Both the position numbers and the translations under genes were made by a program. From assembly GCA_009779895.1 (NCBI GenBank), contig WRBB01000007.1, positions 29,165 to 93,164 of the forward strand: a stretch of 64,000 nt of DNA, given 5' to 3'. Shown in pieces: positions 34,053 to 43,403 of the stretch. This DNA comes from Lachnospiraceae bacterium (GTDB taxonomy: Bacteria > Bacillota > Clostridia > Lachnospirales > Lachnospiraceae). Positions within the stretch are counted from its first letter, which is position 1; every line of letters starts with the position of its first letter. Under the pieces are notes generated by a model. It was not told the DNA's origin and did not search any database. It was given only the letters and a program-made list of their open reading frames with translations.

Positions 34053-34817
34053 TTATCTGGCGGTATAAGCACCATCCACAGACAAAACCGCACCGGTAGC
34101 ATAAGGCATACTATCATTGGCAAAATGCAAGCAAGCATAAGCAATATCCCGTGGATTCCCCATTTTCATCAAGGGTCTATCCGAACTAAGCTCTATCAAA
34201 GTCGCTTGTGGATCCGCTGAAGAATCAATTATATTTTGTACCAATGGCGTTAAGACTCGCCCCGGACACACACAATTCACTCTAATATTTTCCAAAGCAT
34301 AGTCAACTGCCATACATTGTGACAAAGAAATCATTGCCGCTTTGGAAACATTGTATGCAGTCTGCCCGGCAATCGCAGCCAATCCCGCTTCTGACGCTAT
34401 GTTAACAATAGAACCGCGACCATTTTTTTGCATCAGAGGAATCGCATACTTACTACATAAAAAAGCACCATCCAAATTAACATTCATAATTTTTTGCCAC
34501 TGAGAAAAGTCCGTTTCACCAACCTTACCCGGCGCAAAAATCCCGGCACAATTCACTAAAATATCCAATGTCCCATGGGCTTTCGCAATTTTTTCAAAAA
34601 CCTCTTTTACCTGATTTTCTTTGCCGATATCAAGAGCAAACACATCCGCTTGTCCACCAATTTCCGCTTTTGCCGCCTGCAATTCATCTTGGTTTATACC
34701 AAGCAAAACCACATATGCACCTTGGCTACGAAACAACTGTGCCACTTCTTTGCCAATACCGGAAGAACCACCGGTAATAGCAGCCACTTTCCCTTCTAAA
34801 CAAAAACATTCTTTCAT
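34053..34817 (-). CDS. Short-chain dehydrogenase/reductase 2, system C
   Basis: Start at ATG 34817, after GAGGGAGG; the frame is open to 34877 inside the permease gene. A 254-residue classical SDR: TGGSSGIG cofactor motif, NCAG, catalytic Ser in IASEAG and Y-x3-K in AYNVSKAA. Probably acts on the imported sugar or on a product of the other dehydrogenases. It lies 19 bases after the permease gene. Confidence 0.9.
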   Translation of the reverse strand: MKECFCLEGKVAAITGGSSGIGKEVAQLFRSQGAYVVLLGINQDELQAAKAEIGGQADVFALDIGKENQVKEVFEKIAKAHGTLDILVNCAGIFAPGKVGETDFSQWQKIMNVNLDGAFLCSKYAIPLMQKNGRGSIVNIASEAGLAAIAGQTAYNVSKAAMISLSQCMAVDYALENIRVNCVCPGRVLTPLVQNIIDSSADPQATLIELSSDRPLMKMGNPRDIAYACLHFANDSMPYATGAVLSVDGAYTAR

Positions 34818-34836
34818 TGGGTTTCCTCCCTCTTTT

Positions 34837-35838
34837 TTACTCAAACTTCCGCTTTCTCCAAGCATCCAAAATAACAACTAAAATAATCATAGTACCTAGT
34901 ATCACCCTTTGCCAAAAAGCCGATACATCCATTAAATCCAAACCGTTATTCAAAACACCAATCGTCATAACACCAATTACCGTTCCACCAACGCTACCAA
35001 AACCACCGGCCAAACTAGTGCCGCCTAAAGCCACCGCAGTAATTGCATTAAGCTCCATACCACTGCCCATTAAAGCATTGGCTGAATTTATTCGTCCCAT
35101 TAATACAATCCCGGCAATACTACAAAAGAAACCACTAATGGCATATACAACAATCATCGTCCGCTCTACTCGAATACCTGACGTTCTAGCGGCTTCTGAA
35201 TTACCACCAATTGCATAAATATTACGACCAAAAGAAGTTTTACTAAGCAATACCCAAGAAATAAGTGCCACAGCCGCAAAAACAAATACACTAATGGGGA
35301 TTCTCCCGGCATGCTGACTTCCAATCGCCAACATGGATGCCGGAATACCGGTAATGGGCATTCCATCTGTAATCAATAAGGCAATTCCACCGGCCGCAGT
35401 CATCATACCCAATGTAGCAATAAAAGGCTGAATTTTTCCGATTGTAATCACCAAGCCATTGATTACACCTAAAGCAGTTCCGCAGACAACCCCCAAAAGA
35501 ACTGCCAAAGGTGCCGGCACATTTCCCGCCGTTGCGGCCACTGCCATTGACGTTGCTGCTACCGCCATCAAAGAACCCACAGACAAGTCAATTCCGGCAG
35601 TCAAAATAACCAAAGTCATTCCCATGGCCATCACACCCAAAATAGAAGTCTGACGAATAATATTAATAAAATTAGAAACTTGCAAAAAGTTTTCATTGGC
35701 AAAACTCATAACAATAATCAATAATAACAAAATTAATATAGGACTAAACTGCTGAATAAAAACTCCAACGGATACCCCCTGTTTTTTTGTAGCTTCCTTT
35801 GTCACACTAACACCGGTCTCACTGTTTTGATTAGACAT
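34837..35838 (-). CDS. CUT2 ABC transporter permease, system C
   Basis: A 333-residue RbsC-type permease with a 30-residue polar start and about ten helices; signatures LTAGIDLSVGSLMAV, EAARTSGIRVERT and GGTSLAGGFGSVGG. Pairs with the ATPase encoded 17 bases upstream. GAGAGGAG precedes the start. The cargo is probably a sugar or polyol oxidised by the dehydrogenases that follow. Confidence 0.92.
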   Translation of the reverse strand: MSNQNSETGVSVTKEATKKQGVSVGVFIQQFSPILILLLLIIVMSFANENFLQVSNFINIIRQTSILGVMAMGMTLVILTAGIDLSVGSLMAVAATSMAVAATAGNVPAPLAVLLGVVCGTALGVINGLVITIGKIQPFIATLGMMTAAGGIALLITDGMPITGIPASMLAIGSQHAGRIPISVFVFAAVALISWVLLSKTSFGRNIYAIGGNSEAARTSGIRVERTMIVVYAISGFFCSIAGIVLMGRINSANALMGSGMELNAITAVALGGTSLAGGFGSVGGTVIGVMTIGVLNNGLDLMDVSAFWQRVILGTMIILVVILDAWRKRKFE

Positions 35839-35855
35839 TTTGTACTCCTCTCCGC

Positions 35856-37364
35856 TTATGATGAAATATGCGCTTCTTCACCCGCCATTTTCTCAAATAT
35901 TTTCTCCTGCGTACAGCCCGCAGCGGATAACATTGCTGATACACGGCCTTTTTGCATAACCATAATATTATCGGAAATCCCAAGAAGTTCCGGCATATCC
36001 GACGAAATCATCAACACACTATCACCCTGGGCTGTCAGACTATTGATTAACTTATAAATTTCTACCTTAGCACCAACATCTACACCTCGAGTCGGATCAT
36101 CCATAACAAACAATCTTGTCCCGTTACAAATCCATTTGGCAACTGCTACTTTTTGTTGATTTCCACCGCTTAGGTTACGCAGCAATTTATTTTCCGACGT
36201 CGTTTCAATCCGCAGCTTTTCAATATAATCACGTGCTTGTGCCCGCTCTTTTCTGCGCAAACGAAAACCAAAATTGCTCATGCTTTTTCTTTGCGCAACA
36301 CTAATATTTACATACAAAGGCATATGCCCAATCAGCCCGCTTCTTCTATCCCTTGTCAACAAACCAATATGATTATTAATGGCATGAACCGGATCTTTCA
36401 CTTTGTATTCACTACCGTTTAAATATATCTTTCCGCCCTTGATTTTTCGCAAACCAAAAACCGCTTCAGCCAATTCACTATTTCCGGCACCAACCAAACC
36501 TGCTACGCCCAAAACCTCACCTTTTCGAATGGAGAATGAAACATCATGAAAATTTTTACCATCTGTTAAATGCTCCACACGTAACATTACATCATCTGTG
36601 ACCGCCGGTTCTTTCGGATATTGATCTTCCAAATCCCGCCCCACCATCATTTTTATCAAATCATCTTTGGTAACTTGCTTAATATCTTCAACTGTCTCAC
36701 CGATTACTTCACCGTCACGCAAAACAGTCACCCGATCACCGATTTCAAAAACTTCATCCAGCTTGTGGGTAATATAAATAAATGAAACACCTTGACTACG
36801 TAACAAATTTATCGTTTCAAATAATTTTCTAACTTCCATTTCTGAAAGGGAGGAAGTAGGCTCATCTAAAACAATCAATTTGGCATCTTGATAAATAACC
36901 CGAAAGATTTCCACAAGTTGCTGTAACCCCAAATCATATTTTGAAACTCTTTTGGTCACATCAATGGGAATGTCCAGTTTTTCAAAAACCTCTTCCGCTT
37001 TCCTTTTTGCCATTTTCCAATCAACAAAAACCTTACTTTTTTTAGGCAAATTACCCAACCAAATATTTTCCAGAACACTCATATTCGGAGCCAGGGACAA
37101 CTCCTGGTATACCATTCCAATTCCCTTTTTCAGAGAATGTGCCGGCTCACGAAATTCACACTTCTGGCCGTTTAGCATGATTTCACCGGAATCCGGACGA
37201 TGCACACCGGATAGCACTTTCATCAAAGTTGACTTACCGGCTCCATTTTCGCCCAGAAGAATATGAACTTCTCCGGCTTTTACACCAAAGTTTACATTAT
37301 GCAACACTGTTGTGCCGTAGAATGATTTTTTTATGTTTCGCATTTCAAGCATATAATTTGCCAT
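35856..37364 (-). CDS. CUT2 ABC transporter double ATPase, system C
   Basis: A 502-residue double ABC protein. Domain 1: GENGAGKST and LIVLDEPTSSLS. Domain 2: GLVGAGNSE, LSGGNQQK and Walker B LFVMDDPTRGVDVGAK, where the usual catalytic Glu is Asp, a milder change than in system B. AAAGGGG ribosome site upstream. Confidence 0.93.
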   Translation of the reverse strand: MANYMLEMRNIKKSFYGTTVLHNVNFGVKAGEVHILLGENGAGKSTLMKVLSGVHRPDSGEIMLNGQKCEFREPAHSLKKGIGMVYQELSLAPNMSVLENIWLGNLPKKSKVFVDWKMAKRKAEEVFEKLDIPIDVTKRVSKYDLGLQQLVEIFRVIYQDAKLIVLDEPTSSLSEMEVRKLFETINLLRSQGVSFIYITHKLDEVFEIGDRVTVLRDGEVIGETVEDIKQVTKDDLIKMMVGRDLEDQYPKEPAVTDDVMLRVEHLTDGKNFHDVSFSIRKGEVLGVAGLVGAGNSELAEAVFGLRKIKGGKIYLNGSEYKVKDPVHAINNHIGLLTRDRRSGLIGHMPLYVNISVAQRKSMSNFGFRLRRKERAQARDYIEKLRIETTSENKLLRNLSGGNQQKVAVAKWICNGTRLFVMDDPTRGVDVGAKVEIYKLINSLTAQGDSVLMISSDMPELLGISDNIMVMQKGRVSAMLSAAGCTQEKIFEKMAGEEAHISS

Positions 37365-37406
37365 AAAAAAACCCCTTTCTTTTACTCAAAACTAAGTCGA
37401 TAAATA

Positions 37407-37438
37407 CATTCTGCCACAGTGCTAGCTGTGGCAGAATG
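37407..37438 (-). repeat. Hairpin after the binding-protein gene, system C
   Basis: CATTCTGCCACAG (37407-37419) and CTGTGGCAGAATG (37426-37438) form a perfect 13-bp stem with a TGCTAG loop, between the binding-protein stop and the ATPase start. No long T-run on the minus strand. Confidence 0.78.
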
Positions 37439-37467
37439 CAAATTGCACCAATATAACTTTATATCAT

Positions 37468-38673
37468 CTATCTATTTGCTAAGATCGTTTCCCAATCAAT
37501 TGGGCTTAAAGCCGGCGTTGGAAAGAAATTGTCAGCATTTGCATAAGTTTGGGTACGAGGTCCAATATCAAAACGCTGTGGCACTTCCTGCCCTAATGAT
37601 AACATAACTGCGAACTGCATACTATACCATCCCCAATCCGGGAATCCATGCCAAATTTCAGCTATAAAACGACCATCACGAATGGCTTCGCCTGATTCTG
37701 TTGTTCCACCTTGACCAATAACAGCTACTTCACCCTCTAGTCCGGCATTTGCAATACCAATCGCAGCACCAAAAGCCATCTCAGAACTTGGGGCAAAAAT
37801 CAAATCTACATCATCAAAATTTTGCAAAATATTTTCTGTAACGTCTACAGATACTTGTCTATTCCAATCACCCGGAAGTGTTGTCAAAATCTCAATATTC
37901 GGGAATTGATCTACAACTTCTAAAAATCCATTCACACGAGCATTTGAGAAATAATCTCCGGCAAGACCTTCAATAATAGCAACGCGACCGGATACAGAGT
38001 CACGATCTAAATCAGCATAAAAATCTTCCCACCATTCCAAATTCAAATTCGTATCAACAGGTACATCCACCTCTTCACCGGCACCTAAAACACCGGGAGC
38101 ACCTAACACATCAACCGCTGTCCAACCGGAAACACTAGCTGCCAAGAAGTTGTCAAAACCTACGAAAGAAGCTACTTCAACACCCTCAATATCACTCATC
38201 ATATTAACCATAACCAATGGAATACCGGCTTCATTTACTTCTCTTAGAGCCGGTGTAATACCATCCACATCTGTAGGGCCAACAATAATAACATCTACAT
38301 CCTGTTGAATAAAGTTTTCAATGGTTGCGATTTGTTCCGCAATACCGGTGTGATCTGTTGGAGCACGTTCCACTATTTCAATCGTAATTCCGTGCTGTGC
38401 TGCATCTTGCACGGCATCATCCATAAATTGTGATACGGTTGCCCAAACACCGGTAATATCAGGTGGTGTCCAGCCAATTCTAACAACCAGAGGTTCATCC
38501 GTATCTGCGGGCTCTTCCACAACCGGCTCATCTGTATCTGCCGGCTCTTCTACCGATTCCTCCGCCGCTCCATCATTTACTGTTTCATTTGTTGCGCCAT
38601 TGTCACCGCAACCAACTAATAATGATGTTGCCATAACAACCGTTAGTAAGAAACCAATCACTTTCTTTTTCAT
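37468..38673 (-). CDS. Sugar-binding lipoprotein of ABC transporter, system C
   Basis: A 401-residue type I binding protein: lipobox SLLVGC (Cys22), then an acidic linker containing a tandem repeat of the unit EEPADTDEP, then the binding fold (VRIGWTPPDITGVWATV, VDVIIVGPTDVDGI, RVAIIEGLAGDYFSNAR, FAPSSEMAFGAAIGIANAG). The sequence DITGVW... and DWGWYS suggest a somewhat different pocket from the other four. AAAGGAGG precedes the start. First gene of system C. Confidence 0.9.
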   Translation of the reverse strand: MKKKVIGFLLTVVMATSLLVGCGDNGATNETVNDGAAEESVEEPADTDEPVVEEPADTDEPLVVRIGWTPPDITGVWATVSQFMDDAVQDAAQHGITIEIVERAPTDHTGIAEQIATIENFIQQDVDVIIVGPTDVDGITPALREVNEAGIPLVMVNMMSDIEGVEVASFVGFDNFLAASVSGWTAVDVLGAPGVLGAGEEVDVPVDTNLNLEWWEDFYADLDRDSVSGRVAIIEGLAGDYFSNARVNGFLEVVDQFPNIEILTTLPGDWNRQVSVDVTENILQNFDDVDLIFAPSSEMAFGAAIGIANAGLEGEVAVIGQGGTTESGEAIRDGRFIAEIWHGFPDWGWYSMQFAVMLSLGQEVPQRFDIGPRTQTYANADNFFPTPALSPIDWETILANR

Positions 38674-38703
38674 AAATTATTCCTCCTTTGTAATGTCTTT
38701 ATG

Positions 38704-38725
38704 TAACTACATTGAAACGTAGTTA
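38704..38725. promoter_or_regulatory. Operator candidate of system C
   Basis: Perfect 7-bp arms TAACTAC (38704-38710) and GTAGTTA (38719-38725), 8 bases apart, just downstream of the system C -10 box. No regulator gene is adjacent except the divergent dehydrogenase. Confidence 0.5.
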
Positions 38726-38735
38726 GTTTACAATG

Positions 38736-38764
38736 ACTATATATTATTCTCTAACGATTGTCAA
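38736..38764 (-). promoter_or_regulatory. Promoter of the system C operon
   Basis: On the minus strand TTGACA (38764-38759) and TATAGT (38741-38736) are 17 bases apart: a near-consensus promoter. Confidence 0.78.
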
Positions 38765-38796
38765 TATTTATTTGTATAGATTTTCAAAGATTATTA

Positions 38797-38805
38797 TGTT
38801 ATAAT
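38797..38805 (+). promoter_or_regulatory. Extended -10 promoter of the alcohol dehydrogenase gene
   Basis: TGTTATAAT (TG one base before TATAAT at 38800-38805) without a clear -35, about 65 bases before the start codon. Confidence 0.5.
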
Positions 38806-38869
38806 AGAATCTGCCTATGTATTGACATAGTGACATTAGAACACATTCTCATGGATGGAGGTTTACCAA

Positions 38870-39889
38870 ATGAAAACATTAATCGTAAACAAAGATGGAA
38901 CATTAGCAATTCAAGAAACAAAAACCCCAACATACGGCAAGCAGGAAGCCTTAGTAAAAACAATTGCCTGTGGCATGTGCGGAACCGATGTTAAATTGAT
39001 TCACAAAGCATTCAAAGGTTTTCCCGAAGATGTCTACCCCATTATGCTTGGACATGAAGGAGTTGGTGAAGTTATTGAAATCGGTGAAGATGTAACAGGT
39101 CTCAAAAAAGGTGACAAAGTACTTCTTTCTTTTGTTGATGCCAATGAAGATTTTGGTTCCGGATGGGGCGCTTTTAGTGAATATGCCATCGTAACGGATG
39201 CATTGGCTTACGAACCCGGCACCGCACCCACCGTCGCTTATGCACAAACCGTACTACCTGATGATATAGACCCGATTGATGCGGTTATGATTGTAACGTT
39301 TCGAGAGGTTTTAAGCACCATTCGTTACTTTGGCATCCAACCCAATGAATCTATTGTTGTTTTTGGTTGTGGACCGGTTGGAACTACTTTTATTAAATTC
39401 TTAAGTCTACTCGGATGTAAAAACATTATTGCTGTAGACATTATGGATGAAAAACTTAAAATCGCAGCCGAAAACGGTGCTACAAAAACCATCAATAGCA
39501 AAGAAGCTGATTTGGTTTCTGAAATTCGCACCCACTTCCCGGATGGTGTTGACTACGCTCTGGATGCCGTTGGGCTACCGGCCGTTGTCAATCAAGCCAT
39601 GCCATTGATTAAAGATAGAGGAAGCGTTTTGGTATACGGTGTTCCTGAAAAAGAAGAAATCACCATTGATTTTAGCAAGGCTTCTTACAACTGGAATGTC
39701 ATCTACCAACAAATGCCGGAAAAAGTGGAAGAAGGCGAGGCACACGAACAAGTTCTTGCATGGATTCGCTCAGGTGACTTAGTCTTAAAAGACTATATTT
39801 CCGATTACTTCAAATTTGATGATTCCGTCAAAGCCTTTGCAGAATTTTTAGATAAAAAACTACTGCAAAAAGGCATCATTGTATTTTAA
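38870..39889 (+). CDS. Medium-chain alcohol/polyol dehydrogenase without structural zinc lobe
   Basis: ATG 38870 follows TGGAGG; the frame is open to 38855. A 339-residue MDR-family enzyme with catalytic zinc residues in CGMCGTDVKLIHK and LGHEGVGEV and Rossmann VVFGCGPVGTTFIK. The usual four-cysteine structural zinc lobe is replaced by SFVDANEDFGSGWGAFSEY, as in some polyol and erythritol-type dehydrogenases. It is divergent from system C and ends at a strong terminator, so it is a single-gene unit probably serving the same sugar. Confidence 0.87.
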   Translation: MKTLIVNKDGTLAIQETKTPTYGKQEALVKTIACGMCGTDVKLIHKAFKGFPEDVYPIMLGHEGVGEVIEIGEDVTGLKKGDKVLLSFVDANEDFGSGWGAFSEYAIVTDALAYEPGTAPTVAYAQTVLPDDIDPIDAVMIVTFREVLSTIRYFGIQPNESIVVFGCGPVGTTFIKFLSLLGCKNIIAVDIMDEKLKIAAENGATKTINSKEADLVSEIRTHFPDGVDYALDAVGLPAVVNQAMPLIKDRGSVLVYGVPEKEEITIDFSKASYNWNVIYQQMPEKVEEGEAHEQVLAWIRSGDLVLKDYISDYFKFDDSVKAFAEFLDKKLLQKGIIVF

Positions 39890-39904
39890 TTTTTCTTAAA
39901 AGGA

Positions 39905-39945
39905 ACGGGTGGGTTATGAACAATATACATAACCACCCGTTTTTA
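39905..39945 (+). terminator. Terminator between convergent genes
   Basis: ACGGGTGGGTTATG pairs with CATAACCACCCGT (one bulged G), loop of 9 bases, then a T-run at 39940-39945. Confidence 0.85.
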
Positions 39946-40818
39946 TTATGCTCCACCCAACATATAACGTTGAAACTCCAATGCTTTTTTCACTTCTGCG
40001 TCTAGTGCACTTTCACAAATACCTTTTGAAATATCTCGCCAAACTTTAATATCACGGCCAACACTTCCACCCATTTGAATAAAAGGCTCCATTACAACAT
40101 TTCCCCGGTAATGAATATCAGCCAAAGCTTCACCGATTTCCCGCCATGGCATACGCCCTTTTCCGGGTAACATCCGGTTACATTCCCCGGTATGTAAATG
40201 CCCCAAATACTTACCTGCATGTCGAATTGCACCACCAATACTTGTTTCCTCAATATTCATATGGAATGTATCAAGCATCAACTGAACATTGTCACACCCT
40301 ACCGCTTCACAAAAGGCAACGCCCTCTTCAGCCGTATTAATCAAATAACCCTCGAATCGATTCAAAGATTCCATCCATAACATAATGCCATATGGGGCCG
40401 CCATCTCTGCCATGCGCCTCACACCCTCTATGCTATATTTCAAGTCTTCTGTTTTGTTAATACCCGCTGCATAATCAACCGGCCAATAAGAATACAATCC
40501 ACCACCAATCGAATGGATGTTTAATTGCGCCATAACATCAAACAACCTTGCATACCACTCAAAAGCCTGCTCTCGTAGATTGCCCTCCGGAATCGCTATA
40601 TTATGATGTGGTGCCGGGCCATAACCTGCTGTCAACATAATATTGCTTGACTCTGCTGCATGACGCATATTTTGAATTTGCTCTTTACTATACGCAACCA
40701 AAGGCTTTGCACCGATTTCCAATATATCAAATCCCAAATCAGCCACTTTTTGAATATACTTTATATAATCTGCTTCCCATTCCTGCTCCCAAAAAGCATA
40801 ATAGATACCATGTTTCAT
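39946..40818 (-). CDS. D-psicose (D-allulose)/D-tagatose 3-epimerase
   Basis: Start at ATG 40818 after GGAGGG. The 290-residue product starts MKHGIYYAFWEQEWEADY and is strongly like the characterised Clostridium cellulolyticum D-psicose 3-epimerase as I remember it (nearly the same N-terminus, LNRFENYLIN, VMLDTFHMNIEE and HLHTGECNR segments). The metal and catalytic residues fall at Glu150, Asp183, His209 and Glu244, as in that enzyme. It interconverts ketohexoses at C3, for example D-psicose and D-fructose. It is the last gene of system D, 16 bases after the permease gene. Confidence 0.93.
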   Translation of the reverse strand: MKHGIYYAFWEQEWEADYIKYIQKVADLGFDILEIGAKPLVAYSKEQIQNMRHAAESSNIMLTAGYGPAPHHNIAIPEGNLREQAFEWYARLFDVMAQLNIHSIGGGLYSYWPVDYAAGINKTEDLKYSIEGVRRMAEMAAPYGIMLWMESLNRFEGYLINTAEEGVAFCEAVGCDNVQLMLDTFHMNIEETSIGGAIRHAGKYLGHLHTGECNRMLPGKGRMPWREIGEALADIHYRGNVVMEPFIQMGGSVGRDIKVWRDISKGICESALDAEVKKALEFQRYMLGGA

Positions 40819-40834
40819 GCGCATTCCCTCCGTA

Positions 40835-41794
40835 CTATACTGTTTGTTCTTGTTTTGACGTAAGCACCTGCAATAATACCGCTGCAATGATGATAAACCC
40901 TCTAATGACATCTTGCGGATAAGATGGTACCGCCATCAGGTTCATGATATTGCCAATCAAAGCCAATACCAAGGCCCCAATTACCGTTCTAAACACAAAA
41001 CCGCGGCCACCGGCCAAACTAGCACCACCAATCACGACTGCTGCAATTGCATCCAACTCTTGTCCCATCCCAATGGTAGCGCTACCTGTAGACGCACGCG
41101 CAGCAATATAAACACCACCCAAAGAAGCCAAAATTGCTGATATCGCATAAACAGAAACAATATATCTTTTTACACGAATACCGGCAAGTTGCACCGCCGT
41201 ACTATTACTTCCTACCGCAATCACAATACGTCCGTATGCTGTAAATTTTTGGATCAAGAAAAATATAATCACAATAATCACACTAATGATAATAATCGGG
41301 AAATGAAAATTTCGATTTACCAATAAATCCAAAGTCCCTTCATCCACACGAATCGGACGCCCTTGTGTTAAAATAAATGCCACGCCACGCGCAATGGTCA
41401 TCATAGCCAAAGAAGCTACAAATCCTTGCATCTTGGCATATGCAACCAATACGCCGGTAAACATACCTAATAACAAAGCCGCACACATAGCAATCAAAAT
41501 AGCCGGTACAAAATGTATGCCATAATTCATAATCAGAACCGCTGCAAAAGAGGAACCAAATGCCATCAAGGAGCCCACCGATAAATCAATACCACCTGTT
41601 AATATAACAAAAAGCATTCCAATGGCAATAATAACGGGTGCCGATTGTTGCAAAGCAAGATTTCGAAGATTCATCGCCGTGAAAAAATCCGGCGATAGTA
41701 TTGTACACACAATCAATAACACCAAAAAAATGATATATGTATTATATTCAATTAAAAAATGTTTGATTGGATTACCTTTTTTCAATTTTGTCAT
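40835..41794 (-). CDS. CUT2 ABC transporter permease, system D
   Basis: A 319-residue RbsC-type permease with about ten helices; signatures LTGGIDLSVGSLMAF, TAVQLAGIRVKRY and GGASLAGGRGFVF. Only 3 bases separate it from the ATPase gene. With a 3-epimerase as the next gene, a rare ketohexose such as D-psicose or D-tagatose is a reasonable cargo. Confidence 0.92.
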   Translation of the reverse strand: MTKLKKGNPIKHFLIEYNTYIIFLVLLIVCTILSPDFFTAMNLRNLALQQSAPVIIAIGMLFVILTGGIDLSVGSLMAFGSSFAAVLIMNYGIHFVPAILIAMCAALLLGMFTGVLVAYAKMQGFVASLAMMTIARGVAFILTQGRPIRVDEGTLDLLVNRNFHFPIIIISVIIVIIFFLIQKFTAYGRIVIAVGSNSTAVQLAGIRVKRYIVSVYAISAILASLGGVYIAARASTGSATIGMGQELDAIAAVVIGGASLAGGRGFVFRTVIGALVLALIGNIMNLMAVPSYPQDVIRGFIIIAAVLLQVLTSKQEQTV

Positions 41795-41797
41795 CTT

Positions 41798-43291
41798 TTA
41801 GACCCCCATTGCAGATTTAATCAAATTATCTTCTGATAATTCATCACGCGTCAGCTCTCCTGACACAATCCCTTGCCGCATAACAATAACACGATCGCAC
41901 ATGCCGATGATTTCCGGCATTTCCGAAGAAATCATAATCACACCTACACCCTTTTCGGCCAGTTCATTGATTAGTTTATATATTTCCATCTTTGCACCAA
42001 CATCAACACCTCTTGTTGGCTCATCTAAAATAATACACTTACAATCTGCCGCAATCCATTTTGCCAAGGCAACTTTCTGTTGATTTCCACCACTTAAACT
42101 ATTTACATTGTCTTCCGGCGAACCATATTTTGTGGAAATACTGCCTAATATCTCTTTTACGTATTCTTTTTCTTTTTTATGATTTACAATGCCAAATTTA
42201 TTGACTGCTTTGTGCATTGCGGCCAATGTGGTATTAATCCGAATGCTTTGTTCCAACATCAATCCCTGCTTTTTACGATCTTCCGACAACAGCCCAAGGC
42301 CCTGCTGAATCGCTTGCTTTGGCTCTTTGAATATAATTTCTTTCCCAAAATATGTAACCTTGCCCGATTCTTTCGGATCCACACCAAATAATGCACGCAT
42401 CGTCTCTGTACGCCCCGCTCCGACCAAGCCACTAAACCCCAGCACTTCGCCTGCACGTAAACAAAAACTTACGTCGTTTACTAACTTGCCTGCATGTAAG
42501 GCTTCCACCCGAAGAATTTCTTCTCCTATTTTTGCATGTCTATCCGGAAAGAGCTGATTCAATTCACGACCAACCATCATGGTGACTAACCTATGTTTGT
42601 CTATTTCATTTGTATTCACACAGCCTACATACCCGCCATCTTTTAATATTGTAATTCTATCACTTAACTCAAAGATTTCTTCTAAACGGTGAGAGATATA
42701 AACAATACTCACGCCCTCATTCTTTAATCTATTTATGATTTCAAATAACTTTTGTATCTCTGTAAATGTTAACACAGCGGTAGGCTCATCTAAAACCAAA
42801 ACCTTTGCGTTTCTTGTCAAGCACTTACAAATTTCAACCACTTGCTGATAGGCCACACTTAAACTTCCCACCTTTGCACCCGGATCAATTTCATCAAACC
42901 CTAGTTTGCTCAATTGCTCTTTTGCAAGTATTTTTAGCTTTCTCCAATTTATAATACCTTTTCCTGTTGACAGTTTATCAATCATGATGTTTTCTGCAAC
43001 CGTTAAATCCGGTGCCAACATAAACTCCTGATAAATAACTGCAACCCCTAAATCAATGGCATCTTTTGGCGTATTGATTTTCGCCAACTGCCCCTCTAAT
43101 AATATCTCACCTTTGTCTTTTTGATAAGCACCCGAAAGTATTTTCATCAACGTTGATTTTCCGGCCCCGTTTTCTCCAATCAAAGCATGTACTTCACCGG
43201 GCTTTATTTCAAATGACACTTCATCCAGAGCTGTAACACCTCCAAATTGCTTCGAGATATGCTTCATCTCCAACCTACTATTACTTTGCAT
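41798..43291 (-). CDS. CUT2 ABC transporter double ATPase, system D
   Basis: Start at ATG 43291 because GGAGG (43304-43300) lies 8 bases upstream; the frame is open to 43378 but earlier ATGs have no ribosome site. A 497-residue double ATPase with both domains well preserved: GENGAGKST and VLVLDEPTAVLT in domain 1, GLVGAGRTE, LSGGNQQK and CIILDEPTRGVDVGAK in domain 2. It is the closest local relative to compare with the motif-less ABC protein encoded at 47469-48821. Confidence 0.93.
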   Translation of the reverse strand: MQSNSRLEMKHISKQFGGVTALDEVSFEIKPGEVHALIGENGAGKSTLMKILSGAYQKDKGEILLEGQLAKINTPKDAIDLGVAVIYQEFMLAPDLTVAENIMIDKLSTGKGIINWRKLKILAKEQLSKLGFDEIDPGAKVGSLSVAYQQVVEICKCLTRNAKVLVLDEPTAVLTFTEIQKLFEIINRLKNEGVSIVYISHRLEEIFELSDRITILKDGGYVGCVNTNEIDKHRLVTMMVGRELNQLFPDRHAKIGEEILRVEALHAGKLVNDVSFCLRAGEVLGFSGLVGAGRTETMRALFGVDPKESGKVTYFGKEIIFKEPKQAIQQGLGLLSEDRKKQGLMLEQSIRINTTLAAMHKAVNKFGIVNHKKEKEYVKEILGSISTKYGSPEDNVNSLSGGNQQKVALAKWIAADCKCIILDEPTRGVDVGAKMEIYKLINELAEKGVGVIMISSEMPEIIGMCDRVIVMRQGIVSGELTRDELSEDNLIKSAMGV

Positions 43292-43326
43292 AAACCAAGC
43301 CTCCATATCATTCATGATTATAACAA

Positions 43327-43375
43327 CAAGCATGCTTGAAGTATTCGCTATGCACGAATTTTTCAAACACGCTTG
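43327..43375 (-). repeat. Hairpin after the binding-protein gene, system D
   Basis: CAAGCATGCTTGAA (43327-43340) and TTCAAACACGCTTG (43362-43375) form a 14-bp stem in minus-strand RNA with two G-U pairs; an inner ATTCG/CGAAT stem extends it. Confidence 0.68.
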
Positions 43376-43403
43376 CAAATTACTTTATAACATTAAGTAA
43401 AGC

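Noticed and set aside
33592..34068. 158-codon plus-strand open frame across the two SDR genes
   Set aside because: Shadow of the SDR 1 gene and of the dehydrogenase remnant; no ribosome site.
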